Shown here: positions 1-13,400 of the stretch, piece by piece | How positions within the stretch are numbered: position 1 is the first letter of the stretch | Layout: every line of letters begins with the position of its first letter | From: Climacteris rufus | Taxonomy: Eukaryota > Chordata > Aves > Passeriformes > Climacteridae | Length of the DNA: 64,000 nt | Direction of reading: 5' to 3' | Assembly (NCBI GenBank): GCA_013398175.1 | Contig: VZRZ01000385.1 | Location: 62,001-126,000, forward strand | Made by a program: the position numbers and the translations under genes | Notes under the pieces: model-generated | Seen by the model: only the letters and a program-made list of their open reading frames with translations | Told to the model about the DNA's origin: nothing | Databases searched by the model: none

Positions 1-1288
1 GAGGCCTTTAGGAATGTATATGAATTTTCAGGGATGTGTGATTTGCCTTAATATGTCATATGACATATGTAAATGATCCCAATGTTACACATAAAATAAG
101 ACTAAGTATGTAATTCTATTTTTAAACCAGCTTTTTATATCAGAAAAGAGAAGTTACCACAGTAAGTCACAGATACTTGTCTGTTGACATAGACATGTAT
201 TGCTTTTTCAATGTTAATGTGACAATAACTGATAATGCATTTAAACAACTTGTTTCTGAGAAGTCACATGGGCTATTACTTGGACATATTGCAAAATACT
301 GTCTCCAGAATTGTAATAAGGAAATAGTTTCAGACAGTAATGATAGATTTGTGCTTCAACAAAGCAGTGGTGTGTGAAGGAATTTTTGTGCTATTATTCC
401 TGGTAGGAGCTCCAGCTATTTAGAAATACCACACATAATCTAAAGTTTTATGTTGTAAGGCTGGAATGTTATTGCAAGCAGTCAACCGTTCCTTCCAGTC
501 ACCCTGATGAAGAGTGCTCTTGCAGGTAACAGGACTCATCCTGGGAAACCCTGGTACTGCTGAGCAACCTTAGTGCACTCTCCTGCTCAGGAACCCTTGC
601 CAATCAAATAAACTGTAGATGTTTGACATATTGATTTAGCCAGAGATCTTTCAGTCTGCTTGTAGTCCTATTTTAAATTTATGTCTTTTGGAATGAACCC
701 AGTAAACTGTCTCACACCCTCCTTAATCTCTGTAGTTTTTCTCTTCCATCCTTCATCATGAAGTCACAGATGTAGATAAAAATGTCTGTGAATAGTCATA
801 TCACATCTTTCAAATACACACGTGTGTATAATACCCATCTATATCTACACGTCTTGATACTGAAATCTGAGCTAGTTCTCTCAGTACTGCTTATTGTCTC
901 AGTTCTCCTTACCATTTATATAGAGAGGCAAGTTCATGCACGGAACAAAGCATCTTACTTTAAGGGGGATGCCGAACATGGGTCTAAAAGTCACGATCAG
1001 AGGTGGCTGCTTGTGGTGGGAGTGTGTGCAATCATGGGTGATGCAGATATCTGCACTGCAGATCTGTGAGGCTGGGACAGAGGGGTCCTGCACAGAGAGA
1101 CTGAGTACCTTGGCCAGGTGACTGCAGACCTGAGAAAGGTCTCAGAGCATGGTTTACCTGAGGTAATCACGGTGGTTTGGGCTGTCATTGTTCAGAGGAT
1201 GCAGCAGTATCTTTTCGTGTTGCATTAAGGTTGAGATAAATTGTTACAAGGAATTCAAGGAAATTAAAGACTTTGTTGTCTGCTTCAG
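1..1288. other. Intron sequence upstream of first visible exon
   Basis: No exon with a phase-2 donor and ARHGEF28-like coding was recognised here, and no repeat family was evident. The open frames present are short and unconserved in appearance. It is taken as part of the intron entering exon A. Confidence 0.6.
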
Positions 1289-1433
1289 TTCAAGTCTCGA
1301 CGACCTTGAAATAGACAGTGGAAGTGGAGGTGTGTCAGACAGAACCCATGTTCACTACCCTCCCCTTGACTCTTCAGAGGCCATGGCTTCTAGCAGGGAT
1401 GGATTGGACTTACCTACCAGTTTGCAGTCCAAG
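1289..1433 (+). CDS. ARHGEF28: ARHGEF28 exon A: Ser-rich/acidic linker
   Basis: The first exon visible here. A pyrimidine-rich stretch ending in AG at 1287-1288 precedes it, and AAG|gtattt ends it. It opens with one base completing a split codon (phase 2 upstream), then 48 codons (1-48) starting S-S-L-D-D-L-E-I-D. It ends in phase 0 and joins exon B in frame. The S-S-L-D-D-L-E pattern fits the low-complexity linker upstream of the C1 finger. Homology is weaker here than in later exons, so the call rests largely on splice sites and frame. Confidence 0.8.
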
Positions 1434-4400
1434 GTATTTCATACTATATTGGTTTGAATTGTTTTCCTATTAAGTAAATCACTGAAACTATGTGAGAAAC
1501 ATCTGAATCTGAAGGGGATTTCCCAGCTGACAGTGCTAGTATCTCTAGAGAGCACTCACACAGGGTTGTAAAGCTGGAATTCCCTGGTTGTGTCTGGGCT
1601 AGGCAGCAGCCATGGAGATTTGCCTCAGCTTTAAAAAACACATCATTTATCAGAAGTGTTTCAAAGGAAGTATCTCAGGTTCAGTGAATCAGCATTGTAA
1701 CAAAATACCTTTAGTGAGAAAAAATTTAACCAGCTGTAGTCATGTGAAAGAGTAATGCTTCGTAAAGTGTAAAACTAGCCTGCTGCATGTTTTAAAACAG
1801 TTGCAAAACTCAGGGAAACTCAGCTGGGATTTGTGCATTGTCCAATGCAAATCTCTCCATTACAGTTTTCTGAAGTATCCTGTCTGTGTTAATTTTCATT
1901 AGATCATGATGCCATTCCTGAGATTTTCAGACACATACCTAGAGTTATTTTTTGCAGTTTGTTTTTTTTTTTTTGCAGACATTCTTTATGTTTTTTTTGA
2001 CATACTTGTTGCCACTGTAGAACTTTATCTAACCTTCAGCAAATGATTATATGAAGGGAGAAATAGAGTTCAACACAAACATGAATTCTGTTAGGGTTTT
2101 TAAAAACCGTAAGGTAAGCACTTTACAGGAGTTTTAGGAGTAGACTGTTGAAATGTAAATGATGTATCAAAAATAAGGGGATTTCCTTTCAAGTCTTACT
2201 GTTGACGTATTTGGGGATTGGAAAATGTTTTCACACACAATATTAATTTAAAAAGCCAAAAACAATATAAAGAAAAGAGAAAGAGGCCAATTTCTTTCTT
2301 TGGAACCTCTGACATTGGTAATTTTCAAGGCATGGCCGTAATGTTTGAAATGTTTCTAGAAGTATTGAAGTTTAATGCCTTCCTTGGTAAAAGAAAATAG
2401 CTTGGTCATCACATATAATGGCCAACAATACTGTTTGGATGTCACCTGTCACCAAACTGGAGAAGAATGCAAGCTTTCTCTTAGTCTATTAGTCTAATTT
2501 ACACCCATAAATTATTTCATACAGTATACAAAAATTTGTCAGGGTGGAAATATAACAGACTTCCTAAGAATTCACATGGAGTTGTCAAAAATTCAACTTG
2601 AAGCCAAGAAAACATATGTGGTCATCTCTTTCAGATTTGTTTTGTTTCTTTTGCTAATGATTTTCAAAATGATAAAAACTTTCATTTGCTGCAATTTCTT
2701 GTAGGAATGCACAGTATTTGGGATTCGGTCACGCTCCTATTCCTGTTCCTCACCCAAAAGTTCATTAGGAAGACCTCGCATTCCTCAAGACTTTGCAGTT
2801 GGAGATTCAAATGAAGGTCAGTTCTCTGGCTTTGTATTATTCCATACCTGCCCGGTTCAGGTGCTGATGGCTTCATGTTACAGAGCTTACCTGTGTGTGG
2901 GCTTGGTAGCTGTAGTGGTTTTGCCCTGGCCAACGGCCAAGGCCCCACTAGTACTGCTCTTTTCCCCCTTCTGTATTGAACTGTGTTACTAATCCATGAT
3001 AGGAAATGCTGGCAGAGGAGCAAAATCAGGCTGAGACAAGGTAAGTGCTTCTAAGTGATAAAGTGAATTTATTACAGAGTCAAAGGAGCAAGCAAAAACA
3101 AAGGAACATCTCCCAAACATTCTTCCTCCACTGTCCTCCCGTCCCGCCCTGCCCCCCAAAAAGCCTCACAGCCCTCTCTCTCTTCCCAGATAGTAAGGGG
3201 AACCTGGGGAGGGGGTTTTTCTCTAATTAGTTTAGTCCTTAGATGCTCAGGTGTTTCCTCTTCTTAGCAATTTTACCTGGAGGGGTCTCTCTCTNNNNNN
3301 NNNNNNNNNNNNNNNNNNNNNNNNNNNNNNNNNNNNNNNNNNNNNNNNNNNNNNNNNNNNNNNNNNNNNNNNNNNNNNNNNNNNNNNNNNNNNNNNNNNN
3401 NNNNNNNNNNNNNNNNNNNNNNNNNNNNNNNNNNNNNNNNNNNNNNNNNNNNNNNNNNNNNNNNNNNNNNNNNNNNNNNNNNNNNNNNNNNNNNNNNNNN
3501 NNNNNNNNNNNNNNNNNNNNNNNNNNNNNNNNNNNNNNNNNNNNNNNNNNNNNNNNNNNNNNNNNNNNNNNNNNNNNNNNNNNNNNNNNNNNNNNNNNNN
3601 NNNNNNNNNNNNNNNNNNNNNNNNNNNNNNNNNNNNNNNNNNNNNNNNNNNNNNNNNNNNNNNNNNNNNNNNNNNNNNNNNNNNNNNNNNNNNNNNNNNN
3701 NNNNNNNNNNNNNNNNNNNNNNNNNNNNNNNNNNNNNNNNNNNNNNNNNNNNNNNNNNNNNNNNNNNNNNNNNNNNNNNNNNNNNNNNNNNNNNNNNNNN
3801 NNNNNNNNNNNNNNNNNNNNNNNNNNNNNNNNNNNNNNNNNNNNNNNNNNNNNNNNNNNNNNNNNNNNNNNNNNNNNNNNNNNNNNNNNNNNNNNNNNNN
3901 NNNNNNNNNNNNNNNNNNNNNNNNNNNNNNNNNNNNNNNNNNNNNNNNNNNNNNNNNNNNNNNNNNNNNNNNNNNNNNNNNNNNNNNNNNNNNNNNNNNN
4001 NNNNNNNNNNNNNNNNNNNNNNNNNNNNNNNNNNNNNNNNNNNNNNNNNNNNNNNNNNNNNNNNNNNNNNNNNNNNNNNNNNNNNNNNNNNNNNNNNNNN
4101 NNNNNNNNNNNNNNNNNNNNNNNNNNNNNNNNNNNNNNNNNNNNNNNNNNNNNNNNNNNNNNNNNNNNNNNNNNNNNNNNNNNNNNNNNNNNNNNNNNNN
4201 NNNNNNNATTGTGGTCCTCTGCAGTGATTGGCTCTCCTGGCTGCCCTTCCCTCGCCCCCTGTCTTATAACACGTCCTGAGCACCATTTTGGCCATCTTCT
4301 CTGCACCATGGTCCAGTAATAAAACCTGCTGGCAATAAGTGGAAAAGAACCCTTTCTCGTCTCTTTATTTCCCTGCATAAATTAAACCACTGTGCGTAAG

Positions 4401-7400
4401 CTACGCCAAGATCTGCGGGAGTTCTGATGCTCGGCTCGCCTCTGATCGGAGACTAGATAAGGCCTGAGTCGCGTTATCTACGCAAACGGGACAGATGCAA
4501 AAGATTCTGAGTTACTCACGCCTTCTACCCGCGGCAACCCCCCAAACTTCTCAAACCACCACAGTAGCCTTCAAGTAGCCCTACCACCATCCCTCACCCT
4601 TCTCCCATCTGTAGGCCCGCCCAGCCCAGCTGTAATATAGCTGCTGATCCTTGGGAGGGCATACAAACTGGGAGAGCAATAGCCTCAAAAATGAACACAA
4701 ACAAGGGCAGTAGTCCTCTTTCTGGAAGACCCTTACCCTGGCTTCCTGCTAGGTGTCTGACACAGACCAGGAGAAAGTTCAGGCTGACACAGAAGATTTG
4801 TCAAAGAGGGCAGATGGTTCCAGCTTCTCACAGATCCTGGAGAATCTCCAAAACAGAGATGGGCTGTAGTATCTCTGCAGGCTGGGGAGAAAAACCCACC
4901 CTCTTCATCAACTGGAGTCAGAAATGTCTCTGCAAGAAGCTTGTAATTTTTAATGACTTGTTTCTAACATACTTTATTTCATAATTAGAAGACAACCCAC
5001 ACTTCCCTCAATGGGGGTATGGGTTGTATTTGAAAACCATGCAAAGTGTGGAATAGATATACTGTGCTTTTCATACAGCTCACATCACTTAAAAAACACC
5101 TGCATTTCAAGAAACTTGACTTCTGTCTCTGTAACATTGTCCATTGCCATACCTCCAGCTTGTCTCTCACTCCAGTATACCTTTAGTTTTTCATTAGTCC
5201 AGGACAAGAGGCAGGACATGTGAGTCACAGTGAACCAGGTGGGATGGACACCAAGAGGACTTGTGGATGCTGCATCACTGGAAGTGTTCAAGGCCAGACT
5301 GAATGGAGCTTTGAGCAACCTGGTCTAGTGGGTGGCACCTCTGCTCATTGCAGGGGGGTTGGAACCAGTTCATAGAATCATAGAATGATTAAAGTTGGAA
5401 AAGATCTCTAAGGTCATTGAGTCCAACCTTTGACTGAACACCATCATGTAAATAGCACTAAGTACCATATCCAGTTGTTTTCTTGAAGACTTCGAGGTGA
5501 CACTACCATCAACCTGGGCAGCCTCTCACTACCTATTCTGTGAAGAAATTCTTCCTTACGTCCAGCTGAACCTCTCCTGGAGCAGTCTGAGGCCAGTTCC
5601 TCTTGTCCTGTCACTTGTTGACTGGGAGAAGAGGCAGATCCCCACCTGGCTACAGTCTCCTTTCAGACAGCTGGAGAGAGTGATTAGGTCACCCTGGAAC
5701 CTCCTTTTCTGCAGACTAAACAACCCCAGCTCCTCAGCTGCTCCTCATAGGACTTGTGCTCCAGACCCTTCACCAGCTCTGTTGCCCTTCTCTGGACATG
5801 ATCCAGCACCTCAGTGTCTTTCTTGTAGTGTGGGGCCCAAAACTAAACAAGGGATTCAAGGTGTGGCCTCACCAGTGCCCAGTACAGGAGGACAATCCTT
5901 GCCGTGGTCCTGCTGGCCACACTATTGCTGATCCGGACCAGTAACCACTGACCTTCTTGGCCACCTGGGCACACACTGGTTCATGGTCAGCTGCTGTCAC
6001 CAGCAACCCCAGATCCTTTTCCCCGTGGCAGCTTTCCAGCTGCTCTGCCCCAGCCTGTGGCACTGCCCAGGGTTGTTGTGACTCAGTTGCAGGGCCTGGC
6101 ACCTGGTCTCGTTGAACCTCACACCATTGGCCTCGGCCAATGATACAGCCTGTTCAGATCCCTCTGCAGAGCCTTCCCACCCTCCAGCAGACACTCTTCC
6201 ACCCAGTTTGGTGATATCGGTGATATTGGTGAACTGACTGAGGGTGCATTCGATGTCCTCATCCAGATCAGTGATAAAGGTACTAAAGAGGACTGGCCTC
6301 AATGCTGAGCCCTGGGGAACATCACTGGTGATTGACTGACAACTGAATGTAACTCCATTCACTACCACTCCCTGGCCCCAGCCATCCAGATGATTTTTTA
6401 CCCAGCAAAGAGTGCATGTGTCCAAGCCATGAGCTGCCAGCTTCTTCAGGAGATGCTGGCTGGGCTGGATGCCTAGTTGTCATGTATGGGCCAGTGGTCA
6501 CACTCAAGATACTCTATTTCATAACCATCCCTGTCACTGAGGTCACCATAATCAGGCTGACAGACTATAGTTCCCAGATCCTCCTTCTGACCCTTCTTGT
6601 AGGTGGGCACCCCACCTGCCAACCTCCAGGTATCTAGGATGTCCCTGATTAACCAGGACTGATAAGTGATGCAGAGTGGTTTGGCAAGCTTTTCTGCCAG
6701 CTCCCTGAGTATTCCAGTGATTTTTTGAGATCCTTTGTTCTATGATTCTGATACTCAATACAAAAATCAACATACGACAGTTGTGGCAGTGTTATCATTA
6801 CCTTTGAAACCATTTAACAACTTCAAAAACTGTCGAGATACAATGTCTGCAGACTTTTTTTCTTTAAGAAACTGAGTTAAGCATGAAGCAAGTAATTTCT
6901 TTGTTGTTATTCAAATTCACTGTAAGATTTCATGTCATCTTGTAAGGAGGAATATGTACTGCAGAATGAAGCTGTTGTATTTCTGCCCATCACCTAAAGT
7001 ATTTGTAAGCATTTATGTTCAACAGATGAAGTGAGAAGTCTTTGAAAAAAAAACAAGGCATAAGAAAAAGGTAGAAGTATGTCATAGAATTAAAAGAGAG
7101 CAGGATAGCAAAGCCCTGTATCATGCTTAAAGTTAAAATAGGATTCCTTTGATGCTGCAGATCAGGTACTTTGTTGGTTGTCACAGCCCATTAAGTTTCA
7201 CCCAGACACCATTACTTGCCCTGACTCGATCTGGTCTGAGGTCCGTTTCCTTTTCATTCTTTCTCCTCTTCCGCCTGGGACAGTCAGTGTTAGACCTTTG
7301 CACGTTTTGTGGAGAAGGTGGAAACCTGTTCTGTCCACACTTTAGAAGATGTGGTGTGATACTGGGAGGAAGGGTGGTGGTCCACTGAGCTTCCTTCTGG

Positions 7401-10400
7401 CACTTCCCTTCCACCGGCACCTCCCGTATTGTCCCTTTCTTGCCAGTATTTTGCAAGGATGGGAGCATTGAACAGAGCATTTGGCAGCTCACAATGGTGA
7501 TTATTGCCTGAGGTAGGCACACCTGTGCTTGCTTTGAGCAGTTGTATCTGGGTGTATGGGTCTAGCCCAGGAGCTTGGTCCAAGAAGTTGGGTCAGATAG
7601 TTCATCCTGATCTCTGTGGACTGTAGCAGGACTTGTCTGGGTCTGTGTAGGGGTCTGCATACAGAAAACCTGTCCCTTCCTCTCTGCCCAGCTGCCAGCA
7701 CTTTGGACATCTTGCTCAGGGCTTAGCGATGCAGGAGGAAGGTGCAGCTGCCCTTGTACATTGAAACAAAATGTAAGTCAAAGCAGATGAATACAGGATG
7801 ACAACAGGATGGTGTTTTTCACACAAAATATGAGAAAAAAAGAGGCAAAACACCATCCATTTCTGATGGAAGTTTCTTAATATGCTCAGGTTTAAAACAT
7901 ACTAGCTGCTTTTATTCAAGAGGGTATTACCAGGCTGTCACAGTAAAGGATTTGTCCCTGCTCTGTACATGGTGTGCTCATGAACAGTGGTCCTTTCCTC
8001 CTTCAGGCCCTTACACTCTCTAAGTCAGTGTCTCAGCTACACCTTTCTAGTAAGTACTTCAGTGGCAACCCCACAGTGCTGTTTTGCATGAGACTGTCTT
8101 CATCTCCCACGAGAACCATAGTGTTGGTTTCTTACAGAAGCATCCTGTGGCACAGTTTGTGCCTGATAACAAACCGAAATGCCCTTTTAGTCTCACTGCT
8201 TCTTTGGTAAATATTCTAGCTGCTACTAACCTGAAGTCTGCATTTGTCTGAAGAGATGCTGATTCAGCAAAGGGTGTTTTAAGTTTGTGTCTAACTTTAG
8301 AGAAAGCACAATCTGATACTTTGGCTCAGGCAAGTGCTTATCTTTCTGAATCATATCTGTGGTAGCTTTGCTAAAAATGTCTGCAAAATGGAGTGGCTTC
8401 TAATTTGAAAATGGTAGTGATATCTATAGTTTTGGGTTTATTTTCTTTCAAACAACCCAACTGTGTTATCTTTTATTTTGCTTTTCAGAAAGTTTGTGAA
8501 AAATATCTCCTCGAGTCCTCTGTTTCAAGGATCCTAGAATCATAGAAGATACAAATTTGTAACACATTAAACATCCTGTGCAGTACCTAGGGTAGTAGTA
8601 TTCCTCTTTATGTAGAGGGACTTAAATTTTTTTGATAGGTAAAGCTGCATAAGACAGGTAATTGCAAATGTTAGAAGAACATCGTTAAGATATTTTACAG
8701 CAAATTATGTAAAAAACAAAATGAAAGGTGAGTCATTCAAGTGTGGGTTGTTACAAAAAAACAAAAGAAATATTTTTTGCTGTACTTAAAACCAGGCTGT
8801 TTGCAGAGACTGGCGTTCACTGATATCCGTCTCAGTTTTGGCAGATTCTGTCAACTAAAATCTTAGTAGGAAGTGGTCTTAACCTGTCAAAATCTGTTTC
8901 TAATGTTTGTATGTTTTTGCCTTCCTAATTTTCAAATGACATTGCAAATCCTTAATGGCAAACTTATGGCTTAGTGGTGAAGGTTATAAGTTTCAAATAA
9001 ACCTGATGACTTTGCAGTCTGAGTGCCCAATGGCTGTTTGTGTCTTGCAGAGCGAGCGTGCAGCCTGCCTGAGCAGTCCCGAGAGCAAAGGTACGGGTGC
9101 ATGTCACGGAGTGCTGGGAGCAGGTCTGTGCAAGAATGCCATCTAGGGAGCTGTGTGGGGAAGAGGCGTCAGCACCCCTTCCATACAGGGTTTGAGCAGT
9201 CTAGATGCCCAAGACATCTGCAAGCTCACGCCTAAACCCTGTGCCAAGCTTGGCCAAGCTCTCACCACACATATCCTACAGCATGGATTGACTGTGGGAT
9301 GTCCAAAGTAGGGATGGGCTCCTGTCCTCTGCTGGGGCTCCTGTCCACTGTAGAACGTCCAAACCACTGCAGTAAAAGCAAGGAAACTTTTAACACCCAC
9401 TATAATCTAGGCAAGCTTGTTACACATGGCACGTGCAGAGCCCTGGAACTGGCAAGTACTACTTCTTTTTATAGAGGGATTGCAATCTTTTTCATAATGT
9501 CTGTTATACCCATAACAAAGCACGCAATTGTAAATGTTAGGTGAAACAAGCACTATCCAGATTCTGTTACATGTTAATTAAAGGATTGTTGCCAATGGAA
9601 CAAGGATAGTTTTTTCACTGGTCTCTGTTTTAGGATTCAGGAGGAGGAATGGAATAAATATCTTGTACCCTCAAAAAATGAGTCTGAAAAATGTAAAGTT
9701 AGTCGGACTTTCAGCTTTCTGATGAACAGGATGACCAGCACACGGAATAAATGCAAGGTAATTTGGGATTTATGTCTATATTATTATGTATGATTATGTC
9801 ACTGTAATTAAATGAGTTATACATGGAAGCTAAATTTTTATGTAAAGAGAAGATGTTTATTACAAAACCACAAAAGTAATAGGAAGACTCTTTTCACTTT
9901 ATTTTTTAAATTTAAAACATATTCAGGACACCCTGAAATGGCCTTCATATTAAAAACAGCTTTCCTTTTAAACAACTGCCTTAGCTGAACAATATTAAGT
10001 ATTTCCCTCGCTATTTTTTGATGCCATTAGTAATTTCATTTGATGATTTAGCCAAAGTTTAAATGTATGATTTGCGCTTAAGAAATAATTTTCTTTGTTA
10101 AATAAAACTAAGAGATATGGGCCTGTTCTTGGAATTCCTCTCAAAAAGTAATTGAATCTAACTTCTACATTAGGATGCAATTAGTTGAATATGCTTTATT
10201 TGATGTTAATGAGACTTGTTGCATAAGTAAGCACTGCTTAGTGTTAAAATGTTGGAGATTTGAGGCCTACAAAAAGTAGATTAGAACACTGTAATTTAAT
10301 TCTAAGTCATCTTAATTTTCGATTCATGGCATCAATTAGCAGCTTAAAAGACAGGCTTGGCCTACAGGCTCTTTCCAGTTGCCCTTTTGGTGGTTCTGCA

Positions 10401-13400
10401 GGCTCGCTGGTATGCCCCTCTGTGCCCCAGGATATCCTAGTGTACATGGATGTGCAGATGGTTGTCTGAGGCGGTGTCTTCAACAGTGTCAGAATTGGCT
10501 GTGAACATGTACATCTCGTCCTGCAGCCATGTATTGACCTGCGTCTGTGTGTTCCCCTGAACTGTAACAGTCAGTTACTACAAGTATGATATGTGAACGC
10601 TCCTGCCAACGAGGATACTGTAAAAATAGGCAAAATGTATTAAATTTTTTACCATTCATTAAAAGTAGGTTGTTTCTAATGTCTTCTTAGATCTAAAGAC
10701 AACTTGTCTAAATTTGCAAAACTGCAGCTTTATCTGCAGAGTTGCATATATGTAGGGGATGTAGGCATTGATATTTGTGTGTACAGTGAGTTCATAACAT
10801 TTATTAAATTTTATTTCCTGTCCCTCCCCTTTTTGTAGATTTGTGAATGCATTTCTGCCAGTCTTCCTTTATAATGCTTCCAGGCTTAGTGCCAGTAAAA
10901 GCAACACCTATGTAATTTTAGGGCTTCAACCATGTTGGGTGTAAGGGTACAGTATGCCAGTGCAAGTCTTCCAGGACAGGGGATAAATGTTCTAGAATAA
11001 TTTGGTCTTGTAAGGGAATATTTTATTGTTTTTAAGATTGAATTGCTTTATATTATTTTCTTATATAACCATTTATATATTTATTTATTTTCCTGCCTCT
11101 GTTGTTGCGGATGAAGACAAAAAATAAAGATACCAAAGATAAGGAGAAACCAAATAGGCACAATTTTACAAATGGAACCTTCCCAGGAGTTATCCCATGT
11201 ACGGTCTGTGAAAAGGCCCTCCTAGGAAAGGAATCACTGCAGTGTTCTTGTAAGTAGCTGCTGGCTTTTACATGTGAATTTACAGTGCTCTGAATACTGT
11301 TCTAATATCCTGGTTCAGTGTGTTTGAAAAAGAAACCTTGTCTACATTTGGATGTACCTCCTTTATGTAAGGAAGTTGACAATGGAGAGGGAGGAAGGAC
11401 AACAGGGGACTGATTCAGAAGGGACCTTGTCAATCTTGTAGCCCTAGCACATTAGGCAGAAATCTCTCTCTAGCCTGGCTATGCACATCAAAGAATCTTG
11501 AGGATTACTTTAGTAAGTGAACCTGAAAAGGGGAAAATCTGAAGCCTTAGAGTACACTTTCTGCAGACTGGGGACCTGCAGACTGTTTGGTGCCAGGCTT
11601 TGAAACATGCCTTCTCTTTCAGATTGCAATGTGATTGTGCATAAGAGCTGCAAGGAGTGCCTTCCTGTGTGCACCAAGGTAACCTCCTATACTGATCTTA
11701 CTAGAGCATACTTGCTTTCCAAGGGGCTGGAAACATGATGAAGGAAAAAAGAAAATATACACAGACTGCCCAGATCTAGTGTCTGTGTGCAAAGGGCAGC
11801 AAGGGTGTCAGAATGGCTAATGTGAGCAACAGAGCAAATGCTGTGCTTAAACAACAATTTTTAGTAGGGGGTTGAAAATAAGTTTGAAGAGGTATTTATA
11901 TTTTTGAAGAATTGCAAGCTCAAATTGTGTAATTGTGTGCCTGGAGGGTTACAAAAGGGATTGGAAAGAAGGGTTCCCCAAAACCACAGAGAGAACCTTT
12001 GTGTACAAGGGAGCATCCTGTATATTTGGAATAATGGAAAGCAGAGGTGGAAGGGGCTCTGGCAGTTGACCTCACCCACCTCCTCACACTTGTGCAGGCT
12101 CACTTCTAGGTAACAGTTTGGGCAGATGTTTGTTTCACCCATTCTGGAAAATCTCTGGAGGAGGAGACTCCACAGCTGCCTGCCAAGGCAGTTGCTCCCA
12201 GTGTTCAGCTGCTGCCACGGACAGGGCAAAATCAGTACTAGAGCTGATGGATACTGTCTTAACGCTTAAGAAGGAGTGCATGCATGGTGAGGTTATCATG
12301 ACAAAGACATGGTTTTGAAAACCAGATGTGTAAGGCTTCTGCCCTCAAGAAATAAAGTGAGACTTGTAGAGAAATGTGCCACAGTGATGCAGGTCATTTT
12401 TCAAATTAGTGGAGTGTGTCTTTCTGGTATACCTGGGTTTTGCATCATGGTGGCTTGCAAGGAGAGCATGTTTCCATACTGATTTTTTAGAATAAACAAG
12501 CCTTAAACTGCATATAAATCAAGTCGGTTTAATTTTGATTATAATTTTAATGTCATAGCTTTGCACTAACTTCTGGGCAATTTTAGGGCATTAAGACAGC
12601 TGAACTGACAGCTTTGGTTGCTGGCGATGGTGGGTTATTTGCAAGAGGAGACAAGAGCCCCCACAACCCCCAACTCATCTCAGCAAGAATAGGGTGCAGA
12701 AAATGTTTGCTGACCCACCTGAAGTGAAGCCTATCCCCAAGCACAGCAGGCTTTTGCTACAGGTTTTGCAAAAATCTGCTTTGAAAGGGAAAGCAGTTCT
12801 GCCTCTGACAGTCATGCTTCCTCAGATAGTGCCCTGCCAAAATGCTTTGATCTTACTTGAATATAAAGCCCTGAAAGTGCACTTTTCTTGTAGCCTTCAC
12901 AGCAATACTCATATAGAGAAAGCAGAATAATGTAACTCAGTCTGTTTAGAATAAAGAGTTTTGCATTGTAGTACGATTAGTATTCTACTTTGAATATTTT
13001 TATCTACCAATAACTACTAAAATTGTTATTGGAAGAAATTAGAACCATAATTCAGGACCACTTTCTTGTAGGCCTTTATGTGATGGTGTATGTAAACGAG
13101 TTACTGACTTGACTGTTAAGTATATTATCAGCTATGTGATTTCAAAATATTTTTCTTTTTTCAGAAATCCCAGGAGAGATATCATAATAAAAATAAGCCT
13201 CAAGCTGGTGTAACAAGTAAGTTAGGTGTAAACATAGCACTTCTAAGCTAGGCCTTGTTTAAAAATCATGGGACTGACAGCTTGGACTTTCCTGCATCAT
13301 TTGGAGTTTTTAATTTTTGTTTCAACATGTTTAAGAAAGGGCGTGTGTCTCTAATATGGATGGAATTTTTTGAAGAGATCACTGTTGAGTTACCTTGTCC

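Noticed and set aside
2990..3045. Extra ARHGEF28 exon ending gagacaag|gtaagt
   Set aside because: The donor look-alike is good, but plausible acceptors give 25 or 38 bases. Exons B and C need a multiple of three between them, and the text has no homology.
3239..4378. Several frames of about 340-380 codons on both strands
   Set aside because: They consist almost wholly of N from the assembly gap.
8531..8560. tagaatcatagaa, resembling a CR1 3' end
   Set aside because: Only about 13 bases match and no further CR1 sequence follows.
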